Source: DAOPJM01 sp035399665 (lineage in GTDB: Bacteria > Bacillota > Clostridia > Christensenellales > CAG-138). From it: 64,000 bases of DNA. The position numbers and the translations under genes are program-made. Every line of letters begins with the position of its first letter. The first letter of the stretch is position 1. The notes below the pieces were generated by a model. It had not been told where the DNA came from. It did not search any database and was given only the letters and a program-made list of their open reading frames with translations. Location of the stretch: assembly GCA_035399665.1 (NCBI GenBank), contig DAOPJM010000001.1:95410-159409 (forward strand), written 5' to 3'. This document shows positions 33,817 through 42,481 of the stretch, one piece after another.

Positions 33817-35093
33817 CAATCAATACCTCCGTTGCTCTCGACTAAAACATGGATTCCCATCTTGACGAGCGCGGTAAAGAAGTTCCGTTCCGTCTCAGGC
33901 TCCACGATTGTTCTTGTAAAATTGATACAGGTCTTGCCGTTATATGACAGGCAGGCGCAGGTCACGGGGTTGGAGTGCAGCGAGCCTAACATGAAATCCA
34001 TGCGCTGCACATACGCCGCCATCGCCTCGGGCAGCCTCACCTGACCCAGGTTGGACATGGACGTGGAGGAATACCTGTCCCCCACCACCAGGTACACGGA
34101 CTTCATGACGTACTTTTTGAGTACCATGGGCGCGACGCGCAGGGCGGCGTTCTGCTGCGACTTGACATTCGCGGCAAACCTTGCGTTCATGCGCTTCTCC
34201 GTGATCTCAAGCCCCATGTAATACTTGACCGCCTTTATGGTCTCCTCAAGGCTGTATTCACCGAAACGCGGTTCTATGCCGGGGTTAACGTATGATGAGA
34301 AGTTCCTGAGCGTCTTGCTGTCATAGAACTTGCGAAGGTTCACGGGAACGTTGACCTTGACGGGCTTAAGTCTGCCGCCTTCCTTCCTGCGCTGCATCTT
34401 GGCGACCGCGAGTATCAGTACGGCGGTCAAGAACTCCGTGACGGTACAGTTGTACTCCTTGGCTTTCGACAGCAGAGCGTCGGTTGAGACTATGCCGGCA
34501 GTGACAAACATGAAATCAGGGGAACCGCTGCCATAGATACGGTAGGACGCCTGCTCATGGCGGTTGATACATTCGTTATGGGCGTTGGCAAGGAAGCTGT
34601 CCTCCAGCTCCTCCAATGTGGCGTCCTCGTCACAGTCAAGTATGCCATTGCCCCTTGGAATCTGTGTGCCGTACTTAAACTTCAGGTACTCCGCAACCAA
34701 GGTCTTTAGAAACACAAGCCCGCCCGTACCGTCGGTCAAGACGTGGAAAACCTCCAAGGCAATCCGCTTCTTGTAATACCTGACCCTGAACATATAGCCA
34801 AAGTTCTTTTTGAGATCCATACGCACGCAGGGGTTTGCAACGTCCTCCTGGATGCGTGGGATTGCGTCGATGTGTTCAAGATAATACCAGAAGGCGCCAT
34901 GTCTGAGCCTTTGCGCAAAGCTCGGAAAACGCTTTATCGTGCGCTCCAAAGCAAGCTGCAGAAAGCTTGGGTCTATATCCTCCGCAAGCTCCGCGCTGAC
35001 CCTGAACATGGCCATCCAGTTGCGCCTGCGCGCCACAGGGTATATGAGCGCGGCGTTGTCCAACTGCATCCATTCATGATTATCCCTTACCAT
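33816..35093 (-). CDS. condensation-superfamily acyltransferase
   Basis: A 425-residue protein of the alcohol acetyltransferase/condensation superfamily with the active-site motif FHVLTDGTGG near residue 117 (HxxxDG, catalytic His and structural Asp). NVPVNLRKFYDSKTLRNFSS resembles the conserved mid-protein block of the family. It probably moves an acyl group to an alcohol or amine; substrate unknown. Sits between an alpha/beta hydrolase gene (14-base overlap) and the DUF6320 gene (four-base overlap), so the three work together. It is distantly related to the acyltransferase at 848-2227. Confidence 0.75.
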   Translation of the reverse strand: MVRDNHEWMQLDNAALIYPVARRRNWMAMFRVSAELAEDIDPSFLQLALERTIKRFPSFAQRLRHGAFWYYLEHIDAIPRIQEDVANPCVRMDLKKNFGYMFRVRYYKKRIALEVFHVLTDGTGGLVFLKTLVAEYLKFKYGTQIPRGNGILDCDEDATLEELEDSFLANAHNECINRHEQASYRIYGSGSPDFMFVTAGIVSTDALLSKAKEYNCTVTEFLTAVLILAVAKMQRRKEGGRLKPVKVNVPVNLRKFYDSKTLRNFSSYVNPGIEPRFGEYSLEETIKAVKYYMGLEITEKRMNARFAANVKSQQNAALRVAPMVLKKYVMKSVYLVVGDRYSSTSMSNLGQVRLPEAMAAYVQRMDFMLGSLHSNPVTCACLSYNGKTCINFTRTIVEPETERNFFTALVKMGIHVLVESNGGID

Positions 35094-35973
35094 TGCATAT
35101 CTTCTCCCATATAAACGCTTTAATCCTTTTCATGGCCTGTCGGGATTCGTAGACCCCGTACAGGACGTAGACGTGCCAACCGCCTTCCTCTACATGCAGC
35201 GTGCATTTTGAACCAGCTTCGTTGAGCTTCTCGGACATGAAGATGGAATCATCCTCAAGCACCTCGTGAGTTCCCGCGAAAATCAGCGACTCAGGCAGAC
35301 CCCGCATATCGCCGTACAGCGGTGAGACATAGGGGTTCTTCTTGTCGTTGGGGGCATACATGTTTGCGAACATCGTCAAAAGCTCCTGCGTCAGCGTCGG
35401 GTCAAGCCCCTCGTTGCGCTTGTATGACTCCAAATCACAGCAAAGGTCCGTCCACGGCGACAGCGCGACTATGCAGCGCGGGGGCTTTATGCCCTCATCC
35501 CTTGCGCGCATGGACAGCGTATAGCACATTCCGCCTCCCGCTGACTCCCCGATTACCGCTATGCGCTCCGCAGGATAGCTCAAGAGCATCATGCGATAGG
35601 CTTCCATGACGTCGTCCATCGCGGCGGGATATGGGTTTTCAGGTGCGAGCCTGTACCCCACGCACAGGGTCTTTACATTGCATTTGTCGGCAATCATGGC
35701 TCCAAAGCCCTTGGCATACTCCACCGAGCCTGCCGTATAGCCGCCGCCGTGAAGGTAGAGTATCGCGGCATTGCGGACGGGTCTTTTGGGACAGGCCCAT
35801 TCCGCTTGAAAGGGTTCATCACAAAACGGCTCGAAGCTTATCTTCTTTTGGTAGACCTTCGCGCCCAGCTCGCCGATTACATCCTGAGCCTTTCTGGATG
35901 TTTCTATGTCGTCAGTAAACCATGACTGAACCAGTTTCACCTGTTTCTCTATCAAGCGTCCCGCGGGTTTCAT
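35080..35973 (-). CDS. alpha/beta hydrolase, hormone-sensitive-lipase family esterase
   Basis: A 297-residue esterase. LYLHGGGYTAGS forms the oxyanion hole, GESAGGGM holds the nucleophile Ser, and a late Asp plus the His in EGGWHVYVL complete the triad. No signal peptide. Typical substrates are short-chain acyl esters. First gene of the hydrolase-acyltransferase-DUF6320 operon, with AAGGAGG before the ATG. Hydrolase and transferase could install and remove the same acyl group, but this is inference. Confidence 0.88.
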   Translation of the reverse strand: MKPAGRLIEKQVKLVQSWFTDDIETSRKAQDVIGELGAKVYQKKISFEPFCDEPFQAEWACPKRPVRNAAILYLHGGGYTAGSVEYAKGFGAMIADKCNVKTLCVGYRLAPENPYPAAMDDVMEAYRMMLLSYPAERIAVIGESAGGGMCYTLSMRARDEGIKPPRCIVALSPWTDLCCDLESYKRNEGLDPTLTQELLTMFANMYAPNDKKNPYVSPLYGDMRGLPESLIFAGTHEVLEDDSIFMSEKLNEAGSKCTLHVEEGGWHVYVLYGVYESRQAMKRIKAFIWEKICNGKG

Positions 35974-36133
35974 GCCTTCCTCCTTGCAGCAAGCCTATAA
36001 TATAGTATTTAGGGTCGTCGCCCGTGCAAGTCATTATACACAGAATGGAGGGAATTAGCAATCATTTTCGATAAGCGGAAAGTTAAGCGCGGGACGAGCA
36101 TATTATTTATCAACAAAGCTGTGGAGGATACGA

Positions 36134-36427
36134 ATGGAAAGACGATCTTCGGAATTACAGGTGCCGAGACCTTTGGGGCAAAACGTGATAATTGAGAACA
36201 AGAAATTGGTGAGGGTAAGCGGCGTAATCGAGGTTGAAAGCTTTCACGAGGACGAAGCGCAGTTAGTGACGACAGAAGGCTCCTTGGGCGTGTTCGGCAG
36301 TTCGCTGCACCTGGCGCGGCTCAACCCTGAGGAAGGACTTGCCGTGATAGACGGCAATATCATCGCCATCGAATACGCGCCCGAAACACCCGAACGACGG
36401 GGTCTGTTCTCAAAGATAAAGCGATGA
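36134..36427 (+). CDS. yabP: sporulation protein YabP
   Basis: A 97-residue soluble protein with the YabP/YqfC pattern: GQNVIIENKKLVRVSGVIEV, then a beta region ending LNPEEGLAVIDGNIIAIEYA. Produced in the mother cell in Bacillus and needed for spore cortex formation. GGAGG seven bases before the ATG; overlaps yabQ by four bases (ATGA). Confidence 0.92.
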   Translation: MERRSSELQVPRPLGQNVIIENKKLVRVSGVIEVESFHEDEAQLVTTEGSLGVFGSSLHLARLNPEEGLAVIDGNIIAIEYAPETPERRGLFSKIKR

Positions 36428-36747
36428 TGCAGCTTGTACCGCAGCTGAAGGCCTTCGCCCTGATGATTTGCTTCGGGGCGGGGCTTGCGCTTCCGTATGC
36501 CGTATTGCGTCTTGTGCGTCTCAATTCGGGGCAAAAGCGGGTGTGCGTAATCTGCGATCTTCTGTTTGTTCTCATCGCGTTTGTGGGAGCGTGCTTTGCA
36601 ATACTTCTTGCAGTAAATGGTCAGATGCGCTTCTTTGCCATGCTCGCCGCCGTCCTTGGCTTCTTCATCGGCAGGCGCTTATTCGGTCCCACCCTTGAAT
36701 ACATGGTGTTTTGCGTTGATGATGATGACGCGGAGCATATAGCCTAA
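36424..36747 (+). CDS. yabQ: sporulation protein YabQ
   Basis: A 107-residue membrane protein with about four hydrophobic segments, following yabP directly as in nearly all spore-forming Firmicutes. The sequence is weakly conserved, so the call rests largely on position and topology. YabQ supports cortex formation. Its end overlaps the convergent methyltransferase gene by four bases. The divIC gene that commonly follows is absent here. Confidence 0.8.
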   Translation: MMQLVPQLKAFALMICFGAGLALPYAVLRLVRLNSGQKRVCVICDLLFVLIAFVGACFAILLAVNGQMRFFAMLAAVLGFFIGRRLFGPTLEYMVFCVDDDDAEHIA

Positions 36748-37451
36748 GTCCGCCCGGGCGGGCTTTGGGGGCGCAATACATATAGTGTGAAATCGCTTAT
36801 GGCGGGGTAATACAGGGGAAATTCACTGTTTCCCGTTCTTATCAGCTTTTCTAAAGGGTCTGACAAGCCATGCTTGCCGAAGCTGTAAAGCTCGAAAAAG
36901 CTTTGAGCGTCCTCCATGCATGAAAAAGGCTGACCCATGTCAAGCGATATATCCATAGTATCTATTACCCTGTCGCCGCCGTCCAATGCGTCAAGACCGC
37001 TCTTGCCGTACAGCGCGTGTTCATCCGCTTCCATGCAGAACCTTCGCGTCTTGGTTGAACGCGCAATGATGATTATTAGCTTCGCGCCTACTCTTGACGC
37101 AATGCCGTCAAGCTCGTCAAGACTTCCAAAGCGCATGGATACAAGCGCGTCGCAGCCAGTATCGTGAAGCTCAAAGGCGTCGGCGCACAACGCCGTAACA
37201 TTCGTGATTGTACGCCTGTGTATCGTGTCCTTCAGCTCCGTGACGGCAAGGGCGTTATTGTCAACCGCCGTTATGTGCTTGCAGCAATGCGCAAGCTCGA
37301 CACTGAGGCGGCCTATTCCGCAGCCCACCTCATAGACCTCATTCATGCCCGAAATATACGGCTCTATCCAATCAGCCACGCTCTTATAGCAGCCCGTGTA
37401 GTCCGCGCAGTCGCGCATAAAGCTTATTGACCTTTCATCGACTCTGAACAT
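36744..37451 (-). CDS. class I SAM-dependent methyltransferase
   Basis: A 235-residue protein with motif I VYEVGCGIGRLSVELA and the acidic residue at the end of strand 2 (TAVDNN). The substrate is not evident. It begins on the last base of the Smr gene stop codon (TGATG), suggesting coupling. Confidence 0.8.
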   Translation of the reverse strand: MFRVDERSISFMRDCADYTGCYKSVADWIEPYISGMNEVYEVGCGIGRLSVELAHCCKHITAVDNNALAVTELKDTIHRRTITNVTALCADAFELHDTGCDALVSMRFGSLDELDGIASRVGAKLIIIIARSTKTRRFCMEADEHALYGKSGLDALDGGDRVIDTMDISLDMGQPFSCMEDAQSFFELYSFGKHGLSDPLEKLIRTGNSEFPLYYPAISDFTLYVLRPQSPPGRT

Positions 37452-37690
37452 CAGTACTCCCTAAGAACTATCTCGCTGCGTCCTTCGCCCACGGACTCTA
37501 CCCGAATCACACCCTTGCGCTTGGGGAACTCCGTCCTTATCATATCCCGTATCGCCGTGCCGCCGTGACAGCCGTGAATGACACGAATCCTGTATACGCC
37601 TTTGGACTTATACAGTATCGCGCTTATCATGGCCCTTGCCTGTGCGCAGCTCTTGTTGTGTACGTCTATCTCGATTATGGCACTGTTCAT
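37451..37690 (-). CDS. small Smr domain protein
   Basis: A 79-residue stand-alone Smr domain: IDVHNKSCAQARAMI at the N terminus and RVIHGCHGGTAIRDMIR, close to the family's VxVIHGxGxG motif. Smr domains bind or cut branched DNA or RNA; MutS2 carries one. This short form may act as a nuclease or ribosome-rescue factor. Start at 37690 is supported by GAGAGGA; the frame extends to 37705 without a better site. Confidence 0.82.
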   Translation of the reverse strand: MNSAIIEIDVHNKSCAQARAMISAILYKSKGVYRIRVIHGCHGGTAIRDMIRTEFPKRKGVIRVESVGEGRSEIVLREY

Positions 37691-37778
37691 GCGCTTTCCT
37701 CTCATTCATAGGTATTGTAGCACGGACAAAGCCCCCGTGTCCATGCGATGTTAAATATAATGTGCTAAACTGCAATAT

Positions 37779-37878
37779 NNNNNNNNNNNNNNNNNNNNNN
37801 NNNNNNNNNNNNNNNNNNNNNNNNNNNNNNNNNNNNNNNNNNNNNNNNNNNNNNNNNNNNNNNNNNNNNNNNNNNNNN
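37779..37878. other. assembly gap (100 N)
   Basis: Conventional scaffold gap. The base after it is already inside a dispersed repeat copy, again suggesting repeat-driven assembly failure. Confidence 0.95.
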
Positions 37879-37903
37879 CCTTCGCCTATGGCTAAGGATG
37901 ACA
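37879..37903 (-). repeat. dispersed repeat remnant at the gap edge
   Basis: CCTTCGCCTATGGCTAAGGATGACA is the reverse complement of the repeat core with a central CATAGGCGAAGG as in the 14295 copy. Confidence 0.75.
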
Positions 37904-37952
37904 AAGGGGGTAGAAGGGCGAATAGCGACAAGGCGAAATTACAAACAATCCC

Positions 37953-39068
37953 TCAGTATTCATTGCGCGGCGGGTAGTACTGATATAGAGTGCAAGGCAG
38001 GCCGCCGTTGGTCAGCTTGCGCCTTCGGTCGGCTCTGCGCCCGTAGCTGCGCTCAAAATCGGGCTGAGAGCTGATAATGTTTATCTGCCAGTCTGACAAC
38101 CCAGTAAACACCAGTCGCATCTCACAATATAGCTCCTCGGCCTGCTTTCGGTTCAGCAGTCTTTCCCCGTAAGGCGGGTTGCAGATGATAACGCCATGCG
38201 GTTCGGGACAGGAAAGAGCCTTAACGGGCTGCGCCTTCCATCTGAGGTTTACCCCCGCTTTCTTGGCGTGCAGCTTGCAAAGCTCTATGCAGCGCGGGTC
38301 TATGTCATAGCCCGATATCATGACGGGAGCGGGGTCAATGGCGTCCATTGCGTTCCGCCGCTCGCGCTCCAAAGCGGCTTTATCGAAGAAGAACCACTTC
38401 TCGCAGGCGAACTCACGATTGAGCGAGGGCGCGCGGTTTTGGGCAATCATGGCGGCCTCTATCGGGATTGTGCCGGAGCCACACATGGGGTCCACAAGCG
38501 GCGTACCCTTGGAGAAGCGCGAGAGCATGACAAGCCCCGCGCCCAAGGTCTCCGCGATAGGCGCGGCAACGTTGTAGGTGCGGTAGCCCCGCCTTGAAAG
38601 CCCCGCGCCGCAGCAATCCAACGTAAGCGAAGCCTCGTCGCGGAGCATACCTACTTCGACAATGATTTCCGCTCCCGTTTCGGGAATGACGCTGACACGG
38701 CACTGCGACTTCAAGCCTTCGATTATGGCCTTCTTTGTAATGCTTTGGCAGTCCGAAACGGAGAACAGCGTGCTCTTGGCCGACTTGCCGTTGACGTGTA
38801 TCCGGGACGTGGGCTTTAAGTATCGGCTCCAGGGCAAAGCCTTGACGCCCTCGAACAGCTCGTCAAAGCTGTGAGCCTTGAAGCTGCCGACCTCCAAGAA
38901 TACCCGCTCGGCGGTGCGAAGCCACAGCAGGGCACGCGACAGCTCCTCAAAGCCGCCTCTGAAGAACACCCTTGCGTCCTGAGTTTGCTCAACCTCTATG
39001 TTCAAATCCCTAAGCTGTCTTGTTACCGTGGACTCAAGACCTAACTTGCAGCTTGCAATAAAGCGCAT
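37953..39068 (-). CDS. THUMP-domain rRNA methyltransferase (RlmL/YpsC-like)
   Basis: A 371-residue protein. An N-terminal ferredoxin-like and THUMP RNA-binding region (about residues 1-160) precedes a Rossmann methyltransferase with DPMCGSGTIPIEAAMIAQN and the NPPYGERL motif of N2-guanine or N6-adenine methylation. Firmicute members correspond to YpsC; the E. coli counterpart RlmL methylates 23S rRNA G2445. Last gene of the minus-strand operon from murB. Confidence 0.88.
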   Translation of the reverse strand: MRFIASCKLGLESTVTRQLRDLNIEVEQTQDARVFFRGGFEELSRALLWLRTAERVFLEVGSFKAHSFDELFEGVKALPWSRYLKPTSRIHVNGKSAKSTLFSVSDCQSITKKAIIEGLKSQCRVSVIPETGAEIIVEVGMLRDEASLTLDCCGAGLSRRGYRTYNVAAPIAETLGAGLVMLSRFSKGTPLVDPMCGSGTIPIEAAMIAQNRAPSLNREFACEKWFFFDKAALERERRNAMDAIDPAPVMISGYDIDPRCIELCKLHAKKAGVNLRWKAQPVKALSCPEPHGVIICNPPYGERLLNRKQAEELYCEMRLVFTGLSDWQINIISSQPDFERSYGRRADRRRKLTNGGLPCTLYQYYPPRNEY

Positions 39069-39070
39069 AA

Positions 39071-40822
39071 CTATTCATCCTCCTCACTGTGCGGGTCTGT
39101 GTCGTCCGTCTCATCTTCCATGTCCGATTCCACGGCGGCGCGTATTCTGTCTATTGCGTAGCCAAGCTGACGCATGGTAATATCAAACAGCTTGCAAATC
39201 GTTTCCTCCATGCCATTGTGAAGCACCAGCCCAAATGGGATGATTGCGCAGGCGGCGACAATCGCGTCGCGCTGCTTGGGCCTAAGCTGAGGGTATTCGC
39301 CTTTGAGTGAGTTCAGGTAAGCGTTGAGCATCTCCTCCGCGACGAAGGGCGAGTAGCCGGGCAGCTCGCCGCACTCGCGTAAGCGCTGTAAATCATCGTA
39401 CATCTTGGCATAGGAGCGGGGGAGATCATCGGGGCGCGCAACAATCTTTGGGTCGCGCAGAACAAGGCTGCCGTGCAGCATGGCAGGGCGTGGCTCGGGG
39501 ATATTAAGCGCGTTCATCACGTTGATGCAGTACATCTTGGATTCGTCGGGCTGATCGTAGGACAACAGAAATTCTCTCAGCAACTCCTCACATCTTGAGC
39601 CGGGGCAGCGGCTCAAAGCTTGCAGCGCAAGCTGCTGACACTCGGGACTTTGCGTCAACAGCGCCCAGCGAAGTATTCTGTAATACTCAATGTCGCTGTC
39701 GAAGTTGTCCTTGACTATCAGCCCGTCCTCACCCAAGGACAGGACAAACCGCTTGAAGTAAACAATCGCTTTCGAAACGGGCAGCATATAGCTGTCAACC
39801 CAGCCCTTTTTCGAGTCCTTCTTCAGAGGCTCGGAGCATTGCTCAAGGTAGTACGCCGCGACCAAATCGTCCTCGTCAATCTCAAGAATGTGCTTGTAGC
39901 AGGAGGCCGCCTTCTTGGGATCGCCAAGAAAGTAGCAGCAGACGGCGTATTGATGCAGCAGCACATCGGAGTTGGGGTCGGAGCTGAGTACGGACTCAAA
40001 TATGGGCAGCGCGGCGTCAAGGTCCCACAGGTCCAACAGCACCGAACCCATGTAGCGCAGGTCCGCAGGATTGCAGTCCTTAAAGCTCTTTACGCCTTCG
40101 AGTATACTTGCGGCCTTCTCGGTATCGCCCCGCATGAGGTAGAGCGTGGCCATGAGCGTGCGCGTTCTGACGTTCTTGCTGTCAAGCTTCAGCAGTTCAA
40201 ACAAGGATTGCTCCACGTCCGTCGTCTTGCGGTCAATCAGCTCGTAAAGAATGATTTCCTGACGAATGCGTATGGAATCGGGGTAGTCCGCAAGGCAGGA
40301 GTTGAGGTGGTTCGCAGCCTCGTCGCGATTACCGCTGACAAAGAGATAATGCGCTTCGCTTATGCATTCATACACGCCGGAGCCTTCGTACATGTCGTAT
40401 TCAAAGCTGCCGCAAAGCGCGTCCTCATCGTCAATGAGGTCAAGATAGGATTCGGCGGTCAGGGAATACTGACCCTCCGGCTCCTCGTTTATATACATAT
40501 CGAAGTAGTCGGCCGCTTCCGAGAAGCGGTTTATCGAAAGGTAGTTGCAGCCGAGCGCGAAAAGAATCTCGGAGGGCGGGTTTGGGTTATAGCCGTACAC
40601 CATGTTAAGCTGAACTATGCTCTCCTGATACAGCCCAAGGCGGTTCAGTATCTCGGCAAGCCCTATTCGAGCCTCAACATTCTTGGGGTCGGCAGAGAGC
40701 GCGTTCTTGAAGTGCGAAAGCGCCACAAGCGGGTTCTCCTTCTGCGCGGCCTTTACGCCGAGCCTGACATACATGGCGGGGTCGCGCACGAATTGCAGTA
40801 TGCCGTTGTTATGATCTTCCAT
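39071..40822 (-). CDS. large tetratricopeptide repeat protein
   Basis: A 583-residue protein made almost wholly of TPR helices: NPLVALSHFKNALSADPKNV, LLHQYAVCCYFLGDPKKA and similar repeats fill residues 20-330. The C-terminal 200 residues are not recognised. A very acidic tail (DETDDTDPHSEEDE) ends it. No signal peptide, so a cytoplasmic scaffold. GGAGG precedes the ATG at 40822; the frame is open up to 40861 without a site. Overlaps hslO by 14 bases. Confidence 0.8.
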   Translation of the reverse strand: MEDHNNGILQFVRDPAMYVRLGVKAAQKENPLVALSHFKNALSADPKNVEARIGLAEILNRLGLYQESIVQLNMVYGYNPNPPSEILFALGCNYLSINRFSEAADYFDMYINEEPEGQYSLTAESYLDLIDDEDALCGSFEYDMYEGSGVYECISEAHYLFVSGNRDEAANHLNSCLADYPDSIRIRQEIILYELIDRKTTDVEQSLFELLKLDSKNVRTRTLMATLYLMRGDTEKAASILEGVKSFKDCNPADLRYMGSVLLDLWDLDAALPIFESVLSSDPNSDVLLHQYAVCCYFLGDPKKAASCYKHILEIDEDDLVAAYYLEQCSEPLKKDSKKGWVDSYMLPVSKAIVYFKRFVLSLGEDGLIVKDNFDSDIEYYRILRWALLTQSPECQQLALQALSRCPGSRCEELLREFLLSYDQPDESKMYCINVMNALNIPEPRPAMLHGSLVLRDPKIVARPDDLPRSYAKMYDDLQRLRECGELPGYSPFVAEEMLNAYLNSLKGEYPQLRPKQRDAIVAACAIIPFGLVLHNGMEETICKLFDITMRQLGYAIDRIRAAVESDMEDETDDTDPHSEEDE

Positions 40823-41702
40823 TCTCGGCCTCCAAGACGAGCGCGGCAAGCTCGTTTTCATTGAAGAAATAGCGTTTGTTGCAGAAGTGGCAGACGAGTT
40901 CGGCCTGCCCGTCGGCTATAAGCAGCTCCGTAAGCTCCTGCTTTCCAAGCGAGATAAGGGCGCGTTCCATGCGCTCCCTGCTGCAATCGCAGCGGTAGAC
41001 GGGGTTCATGCGGCTCATCTGAGCATAGCCCCACGAGCCGAACAGGTCTGTCAATATGGTTTCAAGCTCCTCGCCGTCTTTGAGGCGTTCGCCAAGCTTC
41101 GAGTATTCGGCGGAGCGGAGACTAACTGCGTCTATGGTTTCATCGGAGCAGTCGGGCAGAGCTTGAATCCAAAGCCCGCCGGCGGAGAGAACCTCGCCGC
41201 TTAGGGCGTTTTCCGATACCCCAAGGTAGACTATGGAGGGCTGCTGTTCGCTCTGGGTGAAGTACTGCGCGTAGTCCTCCGCGACCTCGCCGGAGACAAG
41301 CTCGCATACGCCAACATATGGCTCCTTGGCGGCGAATTCACGCACCACGGAAAGCCTGCCGTCGCATCCGACATAGCCGCCCACGTCTAACTTGCCGTTG
41401 GGCTTGGGGGGAAGCTCCACACTTGGGTTCATGACGCAGCCCTTGACAATCGCGCCATAGCTGCCTACGCACACAAGGTTGCCGCCCGCGCCGTGTCCCG
41501 CAAATATGGTCGAAACGCTCTCGCGCTCGTCCTTTAAGCGCGACGCCATGAGCGCGGTCATCATCAAATCCCTTCCGAGAGCGGCGGTGGCGGTTCTTGA
41601 AAGTCCGTGTATGCTTTGCGCCGAGGATACAAGCTTCCTTGCGCTGATGGCGGCTATCGATATCTGCCCGTCAAAGCAGACCGCGTGAATAATTTTATCC
41701 AT
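40809..41702 (-). CDS. hslO: redox-regulated chaperone Hsp33
   Basis: A 297-residue heat- and oxidation-activated holdase. The C-terminal zinc switch has its four Cys: YRCDC and VCHFCNKR, at the spacing usual for Hsp33. The N-terminal substrate domain has the family block around GDGLMxA-type residues (FAGHGAGGNLVCVGSYG). Start at MDKIIHAVC (41702) is preceded by AAGGAAGGA; the longer frame has no site. Confidence 0.92.
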   Translation of the reverse strand: MDKIIHAVCFDGQISIAAISARKLVSSAQSIHGLSRTATAALGRDLMMTALMASRLKDERESVSTIFAGHGAGGNLVCVGSYGAIVKGCVMNPSVELPPKPNGKLDVGGYVGCDGRLSVVREFAAKEPYVGVCELVSGEVAEDYAQYFTQSEQQPSIVYLGVSENALSGEVLSAGGLWIQALPDCSDETIDAVSLRSAEYSKLGERLKDGEELETILTDLFGSWGYAQMSRMNPVYRCDCSRERMERALISLGKQELTELLIADGQAELVCHFCNKRYFFNENELAALVLEAENGRS

Positions 41703-41740
41703 AGTATAATCCTTCCTTATTGTGCGGCGCGTATGAAAGC

Positions 41741-42481
41741 TCAACGCCTCCTGCACACGAACTGTATACGTTCGCTCTTATTGCCGGGCTCGTCCATTGT
41801 GAAAGCCTCATAGGTCTTTATGTCGCTAAAGCCATGCTCATGCAGCGCCAAGCACAGCTCCTTTACCGAGTGTGCGCGCTGCACATGGGTCTCATCGAAA
41901 CGCCTGTACAGCTCGCCTTCAGATACAAAAAAGCACAGCTCCATGGTCACGACGTGCCGCCGCTTATTAAGCCTGTTCTGCCAGATGTAGGCATAATCCT
42001 CCGAAACGTCGGAAAAGCAGCCTTCTCCAATGATTTTTTCGAGCTTATAGCGTGAGGAGACGTCGAACAGCAGGAGACCGTTTGGCTTGAGCGCGGAGTA
42101 TGCGCGGTCGAAGAACCTTTCAACGTCGGAAAGCTCCTTAAGGTAGTTGACCCCGTCGCAGCCGCAGCACAGCGCGTCAACGCCGTGATGCACGGAAAAG
42201 TCACGCAAATCCATGCAAAAGAGCGGAATGCTCAGCCCCATGCTTCTGAGCTTTGCCTGAGCCTGCGTCAGCATGTCCTTTGAAAGGTCGAAGCCCGAAA
42301 CCTCGTAGCCCGCCGTCTTGAATCGCCGCGTCAGCTCGCAGGTTCCGCAGGCGCAGTCTAAAATGCTCGCGGCCCCGCCGTTGTCATGAATCAGCCCGTC
42401 AAGGTAAGCGAACCACTTGTCATAGTTCACATCCCACATCATGTCGTCATAGTACTGCGCGAAGCCCTGATAATCAGCCAT
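41741..42481 (-). CDS. class I SAM-dependent methyltransferase
   Basis: A 246-residue protein. ILDCACGTCELTRRF is motif I, SGFDLSKDML carries the acidic residue that binds the ribose, and CDGVNYL follows in place of the usual post-motif strand. Resembles the YqeM-like group found beside hslO/whiA; substrate unknown. Overlaps whiA by eight bases; GGAGGG before the ATG. Confidence 0.82.
   Translation of the reverse strand: MADYQGFAQYYDDMMWDVNYDKWFAYLDGLIHDNGGAASILDCACGTCELTRRFKTAGYEVSGFDLSKDMLTQAQAKLRSMGLSIPLFCMDLRDFSVHHGVDALCCGCDGVNYLKELSDVERFFDRAYSALKPNGLLLFDVSSRYKLEKIIGEGCFSDVSEDYAYIWQNRLNKRRHVVTMELCFFVSEGELYRRFDETHVQRAHSVKELCLALHEHGFSDIKTYEAFTMDEPGNKSERIQFVCRRR

Larger units (their letters stand above)
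37691..37952. other. intergenic region with gap and repeat
   Basis: Contains the 100-N gap at 37779-37878 and an inverted dispersed repeat remnant; no gene is visible. Confidence 0.6.

Noticed and set aside
36091..36106. Sigma-E promoter ahead of yabP
   Set aside because: A CATATTAT -10-like element is present but no matching -35 element at the right distance.
36749..36766. Terminator after yabQ
   Set aside because: CCGCCCGGGCGG is a GC palindrome without a loop and lies inside the end of the convergent methyltransferase gene.
39620..40864. 414-codon frame opposite the TPR gene
   Set aside because: Shadow frame; the TPR pattern on the minus strand is clear.
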